Assembly: GCA_031002005.1 (NCBI GenBank)
Contig: CM061919.1
Location: 19,415,687 to 19,479,686 of the forward strand
Length of the DNA stretch: 64,000 nucleotides
From: Vandiemenella viatica
Lineage: Eukaryota > Arthropoda > Insecta > Orthoptera > Morabidae
Direction: 5' to 3'
Shown piece after piece: positions 31,450 to 41,124 of the stretch (within the stretch, counting starts at the first letter, position 1; every line of letters begins with the position of its first letter). The position numbers and the translations under genes are program-made. The notes beneath the pieces were generated by a model. The model made no database searches. It was not told where the DNA came from and worked only from the letters and a program-made list of their open reading frames with translations.

Positions 31450-34400
31450 ATTTTTATATCGGCTTGGTGAAGGAATCGGGCTAGCGCTTCGTATACCTCC
31501 TGTCTTTGTCTTTGTGTTCCCAAGAGGGAAGTCACTGGAAGTTGGAAAGGGTATTTTTAATTTAACTAGGTTTTTATAAAGGTTGTCTTGAGAAGCCTTA
31601 TATTGACTGCATGCTAATATGACATGGTTTAAGTCCACTATTTCTTCGTTTTGCTTTTGGGCAATAGGGGGAGGTGATTACTCCTATTCTGTGTAGGTGG
31701 CTTGGGAAATTCCAATGTCCATTCTCATACGAACTATGGATGTTTTTTTGGCTTCTACTCATTTTTTTGGGATTCATACCAGGTTTTTGTTGGTAGGTCG
31801 GGTTGGATTAAAGAGAAATATCTTCCTCTTACAGTTTGGGTGGAGGACCAATAGTCTGACCATTTCCTAGAGTACTCTGTCCTTGATGATTGGTAGGATG
31901 TCTGTATAGGGCAGCTGAAAATAATGTTTTTCTCCATTCAATATGTTTTCTTTAGCTAATTTGTCGACGGTGTCATTATGTTGTATTGGACGCGTGACCC
32001 TTAATCCATATTAAGTGTACATATTTCCCTTCTATCGTAGCCGAATGCGTTAAGTGGATTATGTCTGATAGGATCGTGTTTAGGCCGTTTTGTCGATTCA
32101 GGTTTTCCAATTTTTGGATTACGCTTTTAGAGTCAGTAAGGATTGAGATTTTGTTGTATCGCTTACACCCGTAAATTATAGCCGCTCTGATTGCGAGGGC
32201 TTCTGCTGTATATATCGAGGTTTCGGGAGGAAGAGAGAATTGCTTTGAGTAGCTCGAGTTAGGGCAGAAGGAGGCGTATCCGACGCCTGCTGGGGATTTC
32301 GAGCCGTCGGTGTAAATTTGGATGGAATTTGGCTAAGTTAGCGTTAAGTATCTCTCCGCTAAAACTTTTACCGAACCACTTGAGGTAATCCAATCCGGCA
32401 AGTAATGTATGTTGGGTTTAAATTTTAAAACCTCATATTCCATACTAAATTGGGGTAAATTTTCATCATTAATAACTAGAGGAATTATGGTTTTTATTTT
32501 TAAGTAGCTTAGGAACAGCAAGGGAGTTTTGTAACCGATGGGAATATTTCTTCTGACCATCGTTGTTGTATATTTTATGACCCTCTCTAACACGGGGTGA
32601 TTTCTGATAGATACATCGAAGTTAGTAGTTGGCGGCGTAAGTCCAGAGACTTCTCTTTCGCTTCCACCAGCATGGCATTCGTTGGAGTAGAGGTCATTGT
32701 TCCTAAACATATTCGGATGGCCCTATATTGCTAATTGTCCAGTTTGCGAAGTAAATACTTAGGAGCATTTCCGTAACATTGACTTCCATAATCGAAGATT
32801 GGCCGGATGAGTGCTCTGTAAATTTTTAGCATGATGGCGGGATCAGCTCCCCACCAGACGTGGGATATTGATCTTGGCAAGTTCAAGTGGTGATCCGTTT
32901 TGGCTAGAATCTGATCAATATGTCTTTCCATGTTAATTTGCTGTCTATCAGTAGACCCAGATGTTTAACTGAGGTCTGTACCGGAAAAATGAACGGCCCT
33001 AACTGGATCTCCATCTCACTGAATGTTATTTGTTTTCCAGAGAAGATTACGATTGCTGATTTCGTTTGTGATATTGTTGGCCCCAGTTTGAAAGCCCATT
33101 CGTGTAACTTTAAGGCAGCTTCTTTAAATCTCCAAAAGTTAAGGCCCTGGGAAGAGGATGAGGTGTAGATGCAGATGTCGTCTGCGAATTTTAGTATCTT
33201 TATCATTGGGCTAAATATGTTTTCAATGTCGGCTATGTAAATGGCGAATCGTAATGGGCTTAGGATTGCTCCTTGCGGGATGCCTTTTGTGACGATGCGC
33301 GGGACATATAAGGAGTTATCTTGTTAGCGGAAATATACAGTCCTGCAGCAGAGGAGATTATGAATACTGTGCACGTATATCTCCGAGAGATGTAAGGTTC
33401 TGAGTTTATCAATTAATATTGGTATGTGGACATTGTCATATGCGTCCGTTATGTCCAAGAAAAGAGCTGTTGTGTAACCTTTGTTCATGAAGGTTTTTTC
33501 TATGTCTAGTGTGAGAATGCTATGGTTATCGCTTGTACTTTTCCCCTTTCTGAATCCGAATTGCGTGCTAGGTAACATATAGTGGTGCTCTAACCACCAT
33601 TCAAACCTCGTTTTAATAATATGTTCAAAAGTTTCGGCGATGAACGAGGATAGGGCGATGGGGCGATATGAACTAGCACTGTTATTATTTTTCCCTGATT
33701 TCAGCACTGGTAGGATGATTTGGGTCGACCAATCTTTCGGAAACTCACTTTTAAACCATATGTTCGTGAATATTGTTAGTAAAATTTCCTTAGCCTTGAA
33801 GGGGGGGGGGGGGTGTAACATTGGGTAGGTGAAATTGTCTATTCCTGGAGCGGTGTTTGTCGACGATTTAATAGCCGTTTCCAGTTCGCGCATTTCGAAC
33901 TCTTTTACTAAGATTTTGTGACTATTCCCATCATTGAGGACTTTGGGAGAATTTAAGGGACCTGGCTGGACTGTTGGCGGAGCAACATTATTGGCAAATC
34001 TTCTAACCAATTTGTTAGGGATTTTATTCTGACCGATCGTTTCCTTTTATTATTATTATTATTTTTTTTTAACTGCTTAGCGTCTCCTGTAACAGCTAGG
34101 TCTTTAGAGACGGGAAAGGATGGGGGCAAGGAATGGGAAGGAATTCGGCCATGGCCTTTTGAAGGAAGCATCCCGGCATCCTGAATCTGTTGATCATATT
34201 CCATACGGTACTTATGGGAACTTTGTTGTTTAGGTTTTTACAGTATTCCTTCCAACTTTCTTTTTTCTTCTTTTCAGTAGTCTTTTGGTTTCGGCATCAA
34301 ACTTTTTGTACTTTATAAAATTTTCCCAGGTGGCTGATTGTTTGTAACTAGTTAGGGCTAATTTTCTTTTGGCCATTGACCTTGAGCAATGTTCGTCCCA

Positions 34401-35340
34401 CCAGAGCACCCTGGTTCTTTTTGCCTTTTCTACGGGTTTACATCGGGGAAAGGATTTATCTGCTGTTTCGTTTATGATTTTTAGTAGTTCTTGGTACTGT
34501 TGGCTGACTGAATTGTAGGTAACTACTCGGTCTATATTTGCCTCTATGAACTGTTCGTATGTGCCCCAGTTTTCGCTTTTTATGTTCCATTTTCTAGTGG
34601 GCTGAGAATATTGCGGATTAATACTCTGTTTAGTTGAAATAATGATGGGGTAGTGGTCCGAGCCCCAAGGCTGTTGTAAATTATGCCATGTGAATTCCGT
34701 CGCGAGAGAAGAAGAGCAAAGGGTTATGTCAATGGCTGATTTTCGGTAACCCGGTTTTGGAATTAAGGTAGGAGAGCCGTCATTAAGGACGAAGATATGG
34801 AATTCGTCTATTATTTCTAATATTGATTCTCCGAATGTATCTTTAATTTCGCATCCCCAGCTTGTAAGGTGAGCGTTAAAGTCTCCACATATAAGATATG
34901 GCTCCCCCTTTTGTTGAATTAGAGCACGCCACAACCCGATTCCTATTTTTTTTTTTTTTTTTTTTGGGGGGGGGGGGGCAGTAGACTGATGCAATGGTTA
35001 ATTTCCTATTTTGGATTTTTATTCTGACCGCGATTGCTTGAAAGGATACAATACGCGTGTGATCGATATTTATGGCTGTGAAGGGGATCCTAGTTTGTAT
35101 AAGTATGGCAACTCCGCCTTTTCCGTCATTTCTGTCATTTCGTAATATATGGTAGCCTTGGAGATGGAGGGAAATCTCGGGTTTGAGCCAGGTTTCTGCA
35201 ATTGTGGCAATAGCTATGTCATTGCAGTTTAATTCCCGTTGGATAGATTCTCGGTTTGCACGGATTGATCTAGCGTTCGATTGTAGTATTTTAAATTCGG
35301 TCGTCTTGTTGGAGTATATTTATTAACCTTTCTAGTACTA
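31450..35340 (-). pseudogene. I element ORF2: endonuclease, RT, RNase H (B)
   Basis: The endonuclease is open from about 34994 to 34230 and includes EPYLICGDFNAHLTSWGC, DITLCSSS and GSDHYPIIIS. RT is open from 34010 to 33324, and the catalytic FADD is at 33178-33189. The RNase H blocks lie near 31990-32340. The frame is broken by a homopolymer expansion (T and G runs near 34950-34978), the SINE at 34049-34178, a stop after TVYFR near 33324, and frameshifts near 31770, 31990 and 31540. Confidence 0.85.
34049..34178 (-). repeat. SINE 3' fragment inside I element ORF2 (B)
   Basis: Orthologous to 22739-22871, with the same ends and the same (AAT)n tail. It therefore predates the split of the two haplotypes. 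Confidence 0.72.
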
Positions 35341-35429
35341 TAGATGGATTGATCGAATTCTCTGATGAGCACTTGGCTTCGTTGATAAAATATTAAATAT
35401 TTTTTCTACTAAATTACCATTTTGTGGGG

Positions 35430-37072
35430 GTGGCGTCTCAATGGGAGGATAATGTATATAAGGCTGATGGGCTGTAATGGGCTGTATATTATTTACATTT
35501 ACAGTATCTGCCCCAGGATAGTTTGTAGTTTGCGAGGTTCCCGACTGATTTGTTGGCGCTGGGGGTACACGAGGGGTTGAGATGATCGGGGATATGAGGC
35601 CATTATAAGTGTATAAGAGATTTCTTAAATTTGGGTCTGGGTTTCCTCTGGTGAATTTTGTGTTCTTGAAGGACTTGGGACCTTTTGACCAGACGTATCA
35701 ATTTGGACAGACATTTTGTTGGGTGTAGATGGGTGGATCAGATTGAGTAGCTTCAGCTGGCTTTGTTTGGGGATTGTTGTTCTTAGGGGGTTCAGCTTAA
35801 TTTGTGCGTAACTTTGGGCCATTTTTCCTGATTTATTGGGGAAGAAGGAATATATTCTATTAACATTATCTGCCCGTCGTTTCTGGTGTTCTGGACAGTT
35901 TTTGTCTGTGGAGAGATGACTCCCTCCACAGAATATGCAACATGGATTTTCTTGAGAGGGGCATTGGTTGAGGTCATGGGGACCTGAACATTTGCTGCAC
36001 TTTTGTTTGCTGCGGCATTGGGCTCTGATATGATTGAACCGTAAACATTGATAACACTGAATCAGAGGAGGGACGTAGGGTTCGACTTTATATCGCATTC
36101 CGTACAAATATACGTATTCAGGGAGCTCTTGAGATTTGAAAGAAAGTAGGCAGACTGGTAATTCTCTAGAAATTTTCTCCCCGTTGATTAGGAAGTTTTT
36201 AGAAAAACGTTTAACATTTAGCACTTGGAACTTAGCTTCGATAGCTTCAGATATTTCCTTTATACTTAAACTGGTATCCACGTTTCTGATCACACCTTGT
36301 CTTATTGTCAAAGTGTTTGGAATGTATGCTTCTAAACCGATTGCTTTGAAAGAATCGAGCGTAACAAGTTGATTTGCTGCTTCACCGGTTTGCACTCTAC
36401 TTTAACTCTGTTGAGACCCGCGTACGTGATATTTACTATTTGGTGTTTTAGATGGTTATGCTTCTGGAATAGAAACTTTCCCAAAGACATAGGGTGCCAC
36501 TTGCCTACGTTCCTGTCCACACTTTCTACCACCACTAAGTAAGGACCATTATCCGTAGTACAAAATCTGTTGTTCCTACTGTTGTTGTTCTTAACATGCC
36601 TAGGGTTAACACGGTCATTCCCTGTTTGCTGTACACTGTGAAGCGCTTGCTGCTCACCTGTTGGTACCGGAACTGAGTTTGGTTGCTGGTTTTCTGAAGA
36701 AGTCTCCATTCTGATGAGATCACCGTCGTCTTGCACACTGCGTCCCTCTTGTCTCGCCTTCTTGTTTGAGGACGTGTCGAATTCTGCGGATGTGTCTGGT
36801 ACTGGCGGCGTGCGTGGGCGATTCTTGGCTGCTTGCTGAAGCTGCATGAGCTGGTACTCTTTCGTTGATGGTGGTAGTGGAGGGAAATGGTCCTGGTATT
36901 GTAGTATGGGCGGCTGGTCTGTTGGAATGGCCGGCTCGCCTGTTGAACTGCAGTTGTTGATGGGTGATGTCGAGGCTTCACTGACGTAAACTGCTTGAAG
37001 CGCTGATCCTATAGTTTGGCCCGTGTCGTAGAATGAAGGCACTTCCAGTGCTTCGTTTGCACCTTTATCCAT
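35430..37072 (-). pseudogene. I element ORF1 (B), zinc-knuckle protein
   Basis: Two overlapping open frames (37072-36332 and 36395-35625) together cover nearly all of ORF1. One frameshift near 36390 separates them and another near 35640 precedes the Pro-rich tail. Knuckles are CYQCLRFNHIRAQC, CSKCSGPHDLNQC and CCIFCGGSHLSTDKNC. This copy is the better template for the family protein. Confidence 0.83.
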
Positions 37073-37263
37073 ACGAGAGAGCTATGTTTCTCGCTTGGTT
37101 AATTGCTGATGTAGACTGGACGAGAAGTATACCGGTGTTAACCGGAACGCGTTACACGTACTTGAGGAGGAAAACGGTGTTTACGAAAACTCGCTGCGAA
37201 CTGAACTATACTCTCGCTTGAGGAAGTCCGATGTGTCTTCCTCGTCTGCTCGAGTGGAACTGT

Positions 37264-37275
37264 GGGATACCGGAC
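37264..37275. repeat. Target-site duplication of the I element (B), right copy
   Basis: Second GGGATACCGGAC in haplotype B. Confidence 0.93.
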
Positions 37276-38150
37276 TTGATACGAAGTGCCCGGTTTCGGC
37301 AGACTGACCACAAGTGCCCCTCTTTACCACAGCGTGTGCAATGTGCCCAGCGGTCGGGACAACCTGTCTGAGAAAGCGAAGTGAAGCAATGTGGCCAAGA
37401 AGGTAGGGACTTCTGGACACGTCGGCGGGGTGGGGTTTCAGACGTCATAGATACGTCGGACAACGACGGGTCCTGCTTTGATGGAGTCCTTCGTTGTTGG
37501 CGTCTGGAACGCGCCATGGGTGTGCCTCGTACGCTGGAGTTGCTCTCTGTCGCTAGGACCGCCGTTACTTGCGGGCGTTTATAAGCGCTCGTTCGGAGCC
37601 TGAGCAATTTCATAATAGTGCGAGATGCGTAGAATGTCCTCCGGTGATGGATTATCCAGTTTCAGTGCCGCTGTGCGCACCTCTGGGTCTGGAGCTAGCT
37701 GCACGAATCAGGGAGTCCGCATACGATTTCTAGCACTCTGAGTTTGTGCAAGTGAAGTAGCATTTGCGGCTGAGGCCTTGGAGATCTGTCACCCACGACT
37801 GGTATGATTATCCTGATTGTTTATGATACTGATGGAATTGCAGGCGGGAGGTCACTATGTGGTATCTTTGAGAGTAGTAATTTATTAAAAGTGAGCACAT
37901 TTCTTTGAATGTGAGGACGACTGGATCCGATAATGGGGCCAATTTTCGAAGAGGAAGAACGTGTCGGGTGATGCCCACGACAGGAACAGCGAGCGCTGGA
38001 AGGCATCTTCTGTAAACTTGAACGCCGTGAAATGCTGTTCAGGACGATGCAAATACATATCCCAGTCTTCCTCGGCGTCATTAAATGGTGGAAAAGCTGG
38101 TGGACGAATGTGCGACTTTTACTAGGCCTGAACTGATTTATCCTACTGTG
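37276..38150 (-). pseudogene. Gypsy-1 gag remnant (B)
   Basis: Homologue of 25935-26800. The knuckle reads HCTRCGKEGHLWSVC, and the capsid part is frameshifted by a missing base near 37950 relative to A. Confidence 0.75.
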
Positions 38151-38833
38151 CTATTAACAGGAGCGTTTAATGTAGCACCGCTGTCGGCTGCTGTTGTTGA
38201 TCCAGAAAGCGAGTCACCACGTTTATGATAACTGATGATTACCTTTTCCCTCATCACCAATTTGCTGTATCCGTACACCGGTCGCAGAGGTCAACACGGG
38301 CGTACCGGAGATAAGCCGGAGATGAGTCAGGCCAGTCGTCGATAGAGAAGATCACAGGTAGCCGGGCGAATAACCGCGACGCGCACGGTCAGAGTCCATG
38401 AGAAGACGCATTGTGTCCAAAGAGCAAATCGATCGGAGAACCAAGACACGCACAATCGAAGCCCACGATTAAAGGTACGGTGAGACCACAACGAACTTAG
38501 ATGCAGCGAACACAACTGGTTTAGGCAGCAGCAGCACCCACAGCCAATATCTGCTCCATTGAGCAGAGTTTAGTGGAGATTTTGTCGGCGGACATTTACT
38601 CAAATATCAGTACAGTGTGGCATATCTTCACTCTAGGTGTGTCATCAATTTGACTGTTCATTTGGTGTCAGCGCCTCCGTCGGGTTTGTGATGATGCTCT
38701 GATTAGCTGCAAGATGTCAACTTCGAGATCAGCTGCGTCAGTAGTTGGGCGATGTTACTCAACTGATCTTCACGGCGCAGCTCCTCTCGACAGTCATGTC
38801 TGCAGCATCGTTGAGTTGATTATCGCTTTGCTG
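38151..38833. other. Boundary region between Gypsy-1 gag and Jockey-4 ORF1 (B)
   Basis: Counterpart of 26801-27492. No supported coding block or LTR edge. Confidence 0.4.
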
Positions 38834-39466
38834 TTAAACCTGTCCTGAGGTTGCTACGGTGATCTTCAACAATAGATGCCTGATGGTTCGGTGGACTATG
38901 TGGCATGGATGATCCAGTGTCCGTTTCCAATGGTGCTTCTTTTCTTCTGTTGGGCGAAAGTTTGTGGTCGGAGGATGACACCGGTTTAAGGAAGACCTGA
39001 TCTTCTTTCTATCAGGGCAAGCACCGTAGCATGCAGCGTGGTCACCGCGGCAGTTAGCACAGGTCGGTGTATCTTTGCAGATTTGGACGCTGTGCCCCTC
39101 ACCGCAGCGGACACATCGCACCTTAGATTTGCAGTCCTGTGCTATGTGTCGAAACCCTTGGCAGCGGTAGCACTGCGTTACTGTCTTCTTCTTTCTTGTA
39201 GCTTCCTTTGGGGCTCGTTCAATATGTTTCTTGGATCTTTGTCTGGTTAGCCTAGGCCTTGCTGGCAGTGGCTGTTTCACCGGTAGATCCGTCGAGAGGC
39301 AGCTTGCATCAGGGACAGGTGTTGAATCCAAATGCGAGGCTATAGGTTCTTCAGGTACCTCTGTGTGGGGTTCTTCAGGTACTTCTGCATGTGTACTGGT
39401 GGGGTCAGACTGCTTGCTTTCGAGACACTCCACAGTTGCCTCGAAATACGACTGGCTGGTACACAC
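38834..39466 (-). CDS. Jockey-4 ORF1: zinc-knuckle protein fragment (B)
   Basis: Open frame of 210 codons, orthologous to 27493-28125 with a few substitutions. The third knuckle reads CANCRGDHAACYGACP, and the second H of the first block sits in the sequence CYRCQGFRHIAQDC. The leader upstream is also conserved up to 39812, where the Jockey-1a insertion begins. Confidence 0.75.
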   Translation of the reverse strand: MCTSQSYFEATVECLESKQSDPTSTHAEVPEEPHTEVPEEPIASHLDSTPVPDASCLSTDLPVKQPLPARPRLTRQRSKKHIERAPKEATRKKKTVTQCYRCQGFRHIAQDCKSKVRCVRCGEGHSVQICKDTPTCANCRGDHAACYGACPDRKKIRSSLNRCHPPTTNFRPTEEKKHHWKRTLDHPCHIVHRTIRHLLLKITVATSGQV

Positions 39467-39812
39467 TTGGAGAAGTCTTGTCAGTGTCGACCGGGTTTAT
39501 CAGGGAGGACTAGCTAGGCGCAGCACCTCCGTTTTTTTGCCATAGTGCTCCAGTGAAGTCACAGTTGTCAGTTGGTCCAAGACTTCCTGAAGAGTAGTTA
39601 GCTGACCAGTGTTCTTGGGCTGCAGCTCTTCCTCCAACCTCGGCGTGGGTGAGTTATCTTTTTAATTGGAGCTTGGTTCTTCTGTGTCTTGAGTGGGAAA
39701 CAGGGTTCGATGGCTAGGTACTCTTCCTTATTAAAGTCTTCAAAGAAGACGCTCGGGAAGGGAACATGTTTTGACCAATCCTTCCCATCTTCAGAGTGCA
39801 GCGCGGCCGTAT

Positions 39813-41124
39813 GCTCAAGTCCTCAACAGACAGCCATACGAGCTAAAGAGCCATGCAGTAGCAAAAGCGAGCCAATAGCCTCCACCTCAAGCAAGACCAA
39901 AGCCGCTCCTAAAGACAACACTCTAGAAGGCGGTGCGGAGGAAGGCTGGCGGATACCACGGAAGACCTCTCGTCCTAAGCAACTGATCCGATCGACAGGC
40001 CCGGATACAGCCAACTCTTTTGAAGTACTGGACGCTGGGCAGCACGAGAGCCAACAAGAACCAACACCTCTGGAAGCTCCAAAGGGATACAGTCGACGCA
40101 TCCCGCCCATCATCGCGCAAGTAAAAGGGAACATTGCGTTCTTTGGGCAAGAGCCGAGGCCCACTGCCAGCAAGCGTTCGACTTCAAGCCCTCGGCGGAC
40201 GGGCTGCAGATCCGACTAAGAACCGTCGACGACTACAATTGTGCTACAGCATATCTGCAGGAGGAGAATATTCCATACTACTCCTTCCCACTGGCCACAG
40301 ACAAGACAACCAAGCTAGTCATTCGAGGACTCCCACTGTGGCTGCCGACTGAAGAAGTCCAGGCAGGGCTCACAAATGCCGGATTTAAAATTGAATCTGT
40401 GGAGCAATTGAGAGTCCCAGCCGACCCAGCCAGAAATCTACAGGAGCGACCGATGCCTCTGTTCATGGTCACCCTGAAGGACACACTGGAAAACAGGCCA
40501 ATAATGGAGCTGGATAGCCTATTAAAAATACCTGTAAGCCTCGAAAAGAAGAGGACAGACAGAGGTCCTCTCCAGTGCTACCGCTGTCAGAAGTACGGCC
40601 ATGTTAGCCGACATTGTCGACTGCCAGTGGCGTGTGTCAGGTGCGGTGGCAGCCATACCGCCAAGGACTGCGCACTCAAGAAAGGAGAAGGGCAGCCAAC
40701 CTGCGCGAACTGTCAAGGCCCACACGTAGCCTCCTACAGAGGCTGCCCCGGGTATCAGGATGCAAAGCGGCGAGCATCTAGGAAGCCTGGTGACAACAAA
40801 AATAGGCGGGAAGCACCTACACAACTCTCCGACCAACGGCCTCTAGCAACGACGAGCAGCCAACCAGTAGGAATCACGACTGTGGCCACCGATGAAGGAA
40901 CAGCAAAGCAGAACCACAAGAAGCCAGCAACGGACCCAGCAGCTGCACCTGACACAGGACTAAGGGCAGTCATGAAACAGCTGACTGAAGCTGTGCAGGG
41001 GTTGAGCGACATTGCAAACACCTTGCAGACAGTCGTCATGGCAGCGATACAGAACAACACGACAGCGAGACAGAACAGTGCTACTCAATCCACCGCAGGT
41101 CAACAGTCCGAAGATGGCCATTAG
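39813..41124 (+). pseudogene. Jockey-1a ORF1, 5'-truncated with one frameshift
   Basis: The upstream part is read in one frame from the insertion edge (SPQQTAIRAKEPCSSKSEP) to about 40170. The rest is in the next frame (QAFDFKPSADGLQI onwards). It contains a PRE/C2HC-type domain (LVIRGLPLWLPTEEVQ, VEQLRVPADPARN) and three knuckles: CYRCQKYGHVSRHC, CVRCGGSHTAKDC and CANCQGPHVASYRGCP. A helical C-terminus (AVMKQLTEAVQGLSDIANT) follows. The ATG at 39689 lies in the Jockey-4 flank and is not the native start. ORF1 ends with TAG at 41122-41124, overlapping the ORF2 start. Confidence 0.83.
41114..41124 (+). promoter_or_regulatory. ORF1/ORF2 overlap (ATGGCCATTAG)
   Basis: The ORF2 ATG lies 8 bases before the ORF1 stop TAG, in the -1 frame, giving an 11-nt overlap. 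This layout suits termination-reinitiation or frameshifting for ORF2 translation, as inferred for other non-LTR elements. Jockey-3 has the tighter TAATG arrangement at 52647-52651. Confidence 0.7.

Larger units (their letters stand above)
30986..37263 (-). mobile_element. I-clade non-LTR retrotransposon, haplotype B
   Basis: Same insertion as 19639-25922: same target duplication, same orientation, same SINE inside ORF2. It differs by substitutions, many one-base homopolymer indels, and a few short deletions. One is the loss of the GGCTTGCGCCAATT segment near 31015. B keeps longer open frames than A in ORF1 and the endonuclease. Confidence 0.87.

Noticed and set aside
18484..39812. A genuine 10-kb tandem segmental duplication
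   Set aside because: Contig ends fall inside each other's homologue and are separated only by a placeholder gap. Allelic contigs explain this more simply, although depth data would be needed to be sure.
39689..39812. ATG at 39689 as the native start of Jockey-1a ORF1
   Set aside because: This stretch matches the haplotype A flank without the insertion, so it belongs to Jockey-4 leader DNA read by chance in frame.
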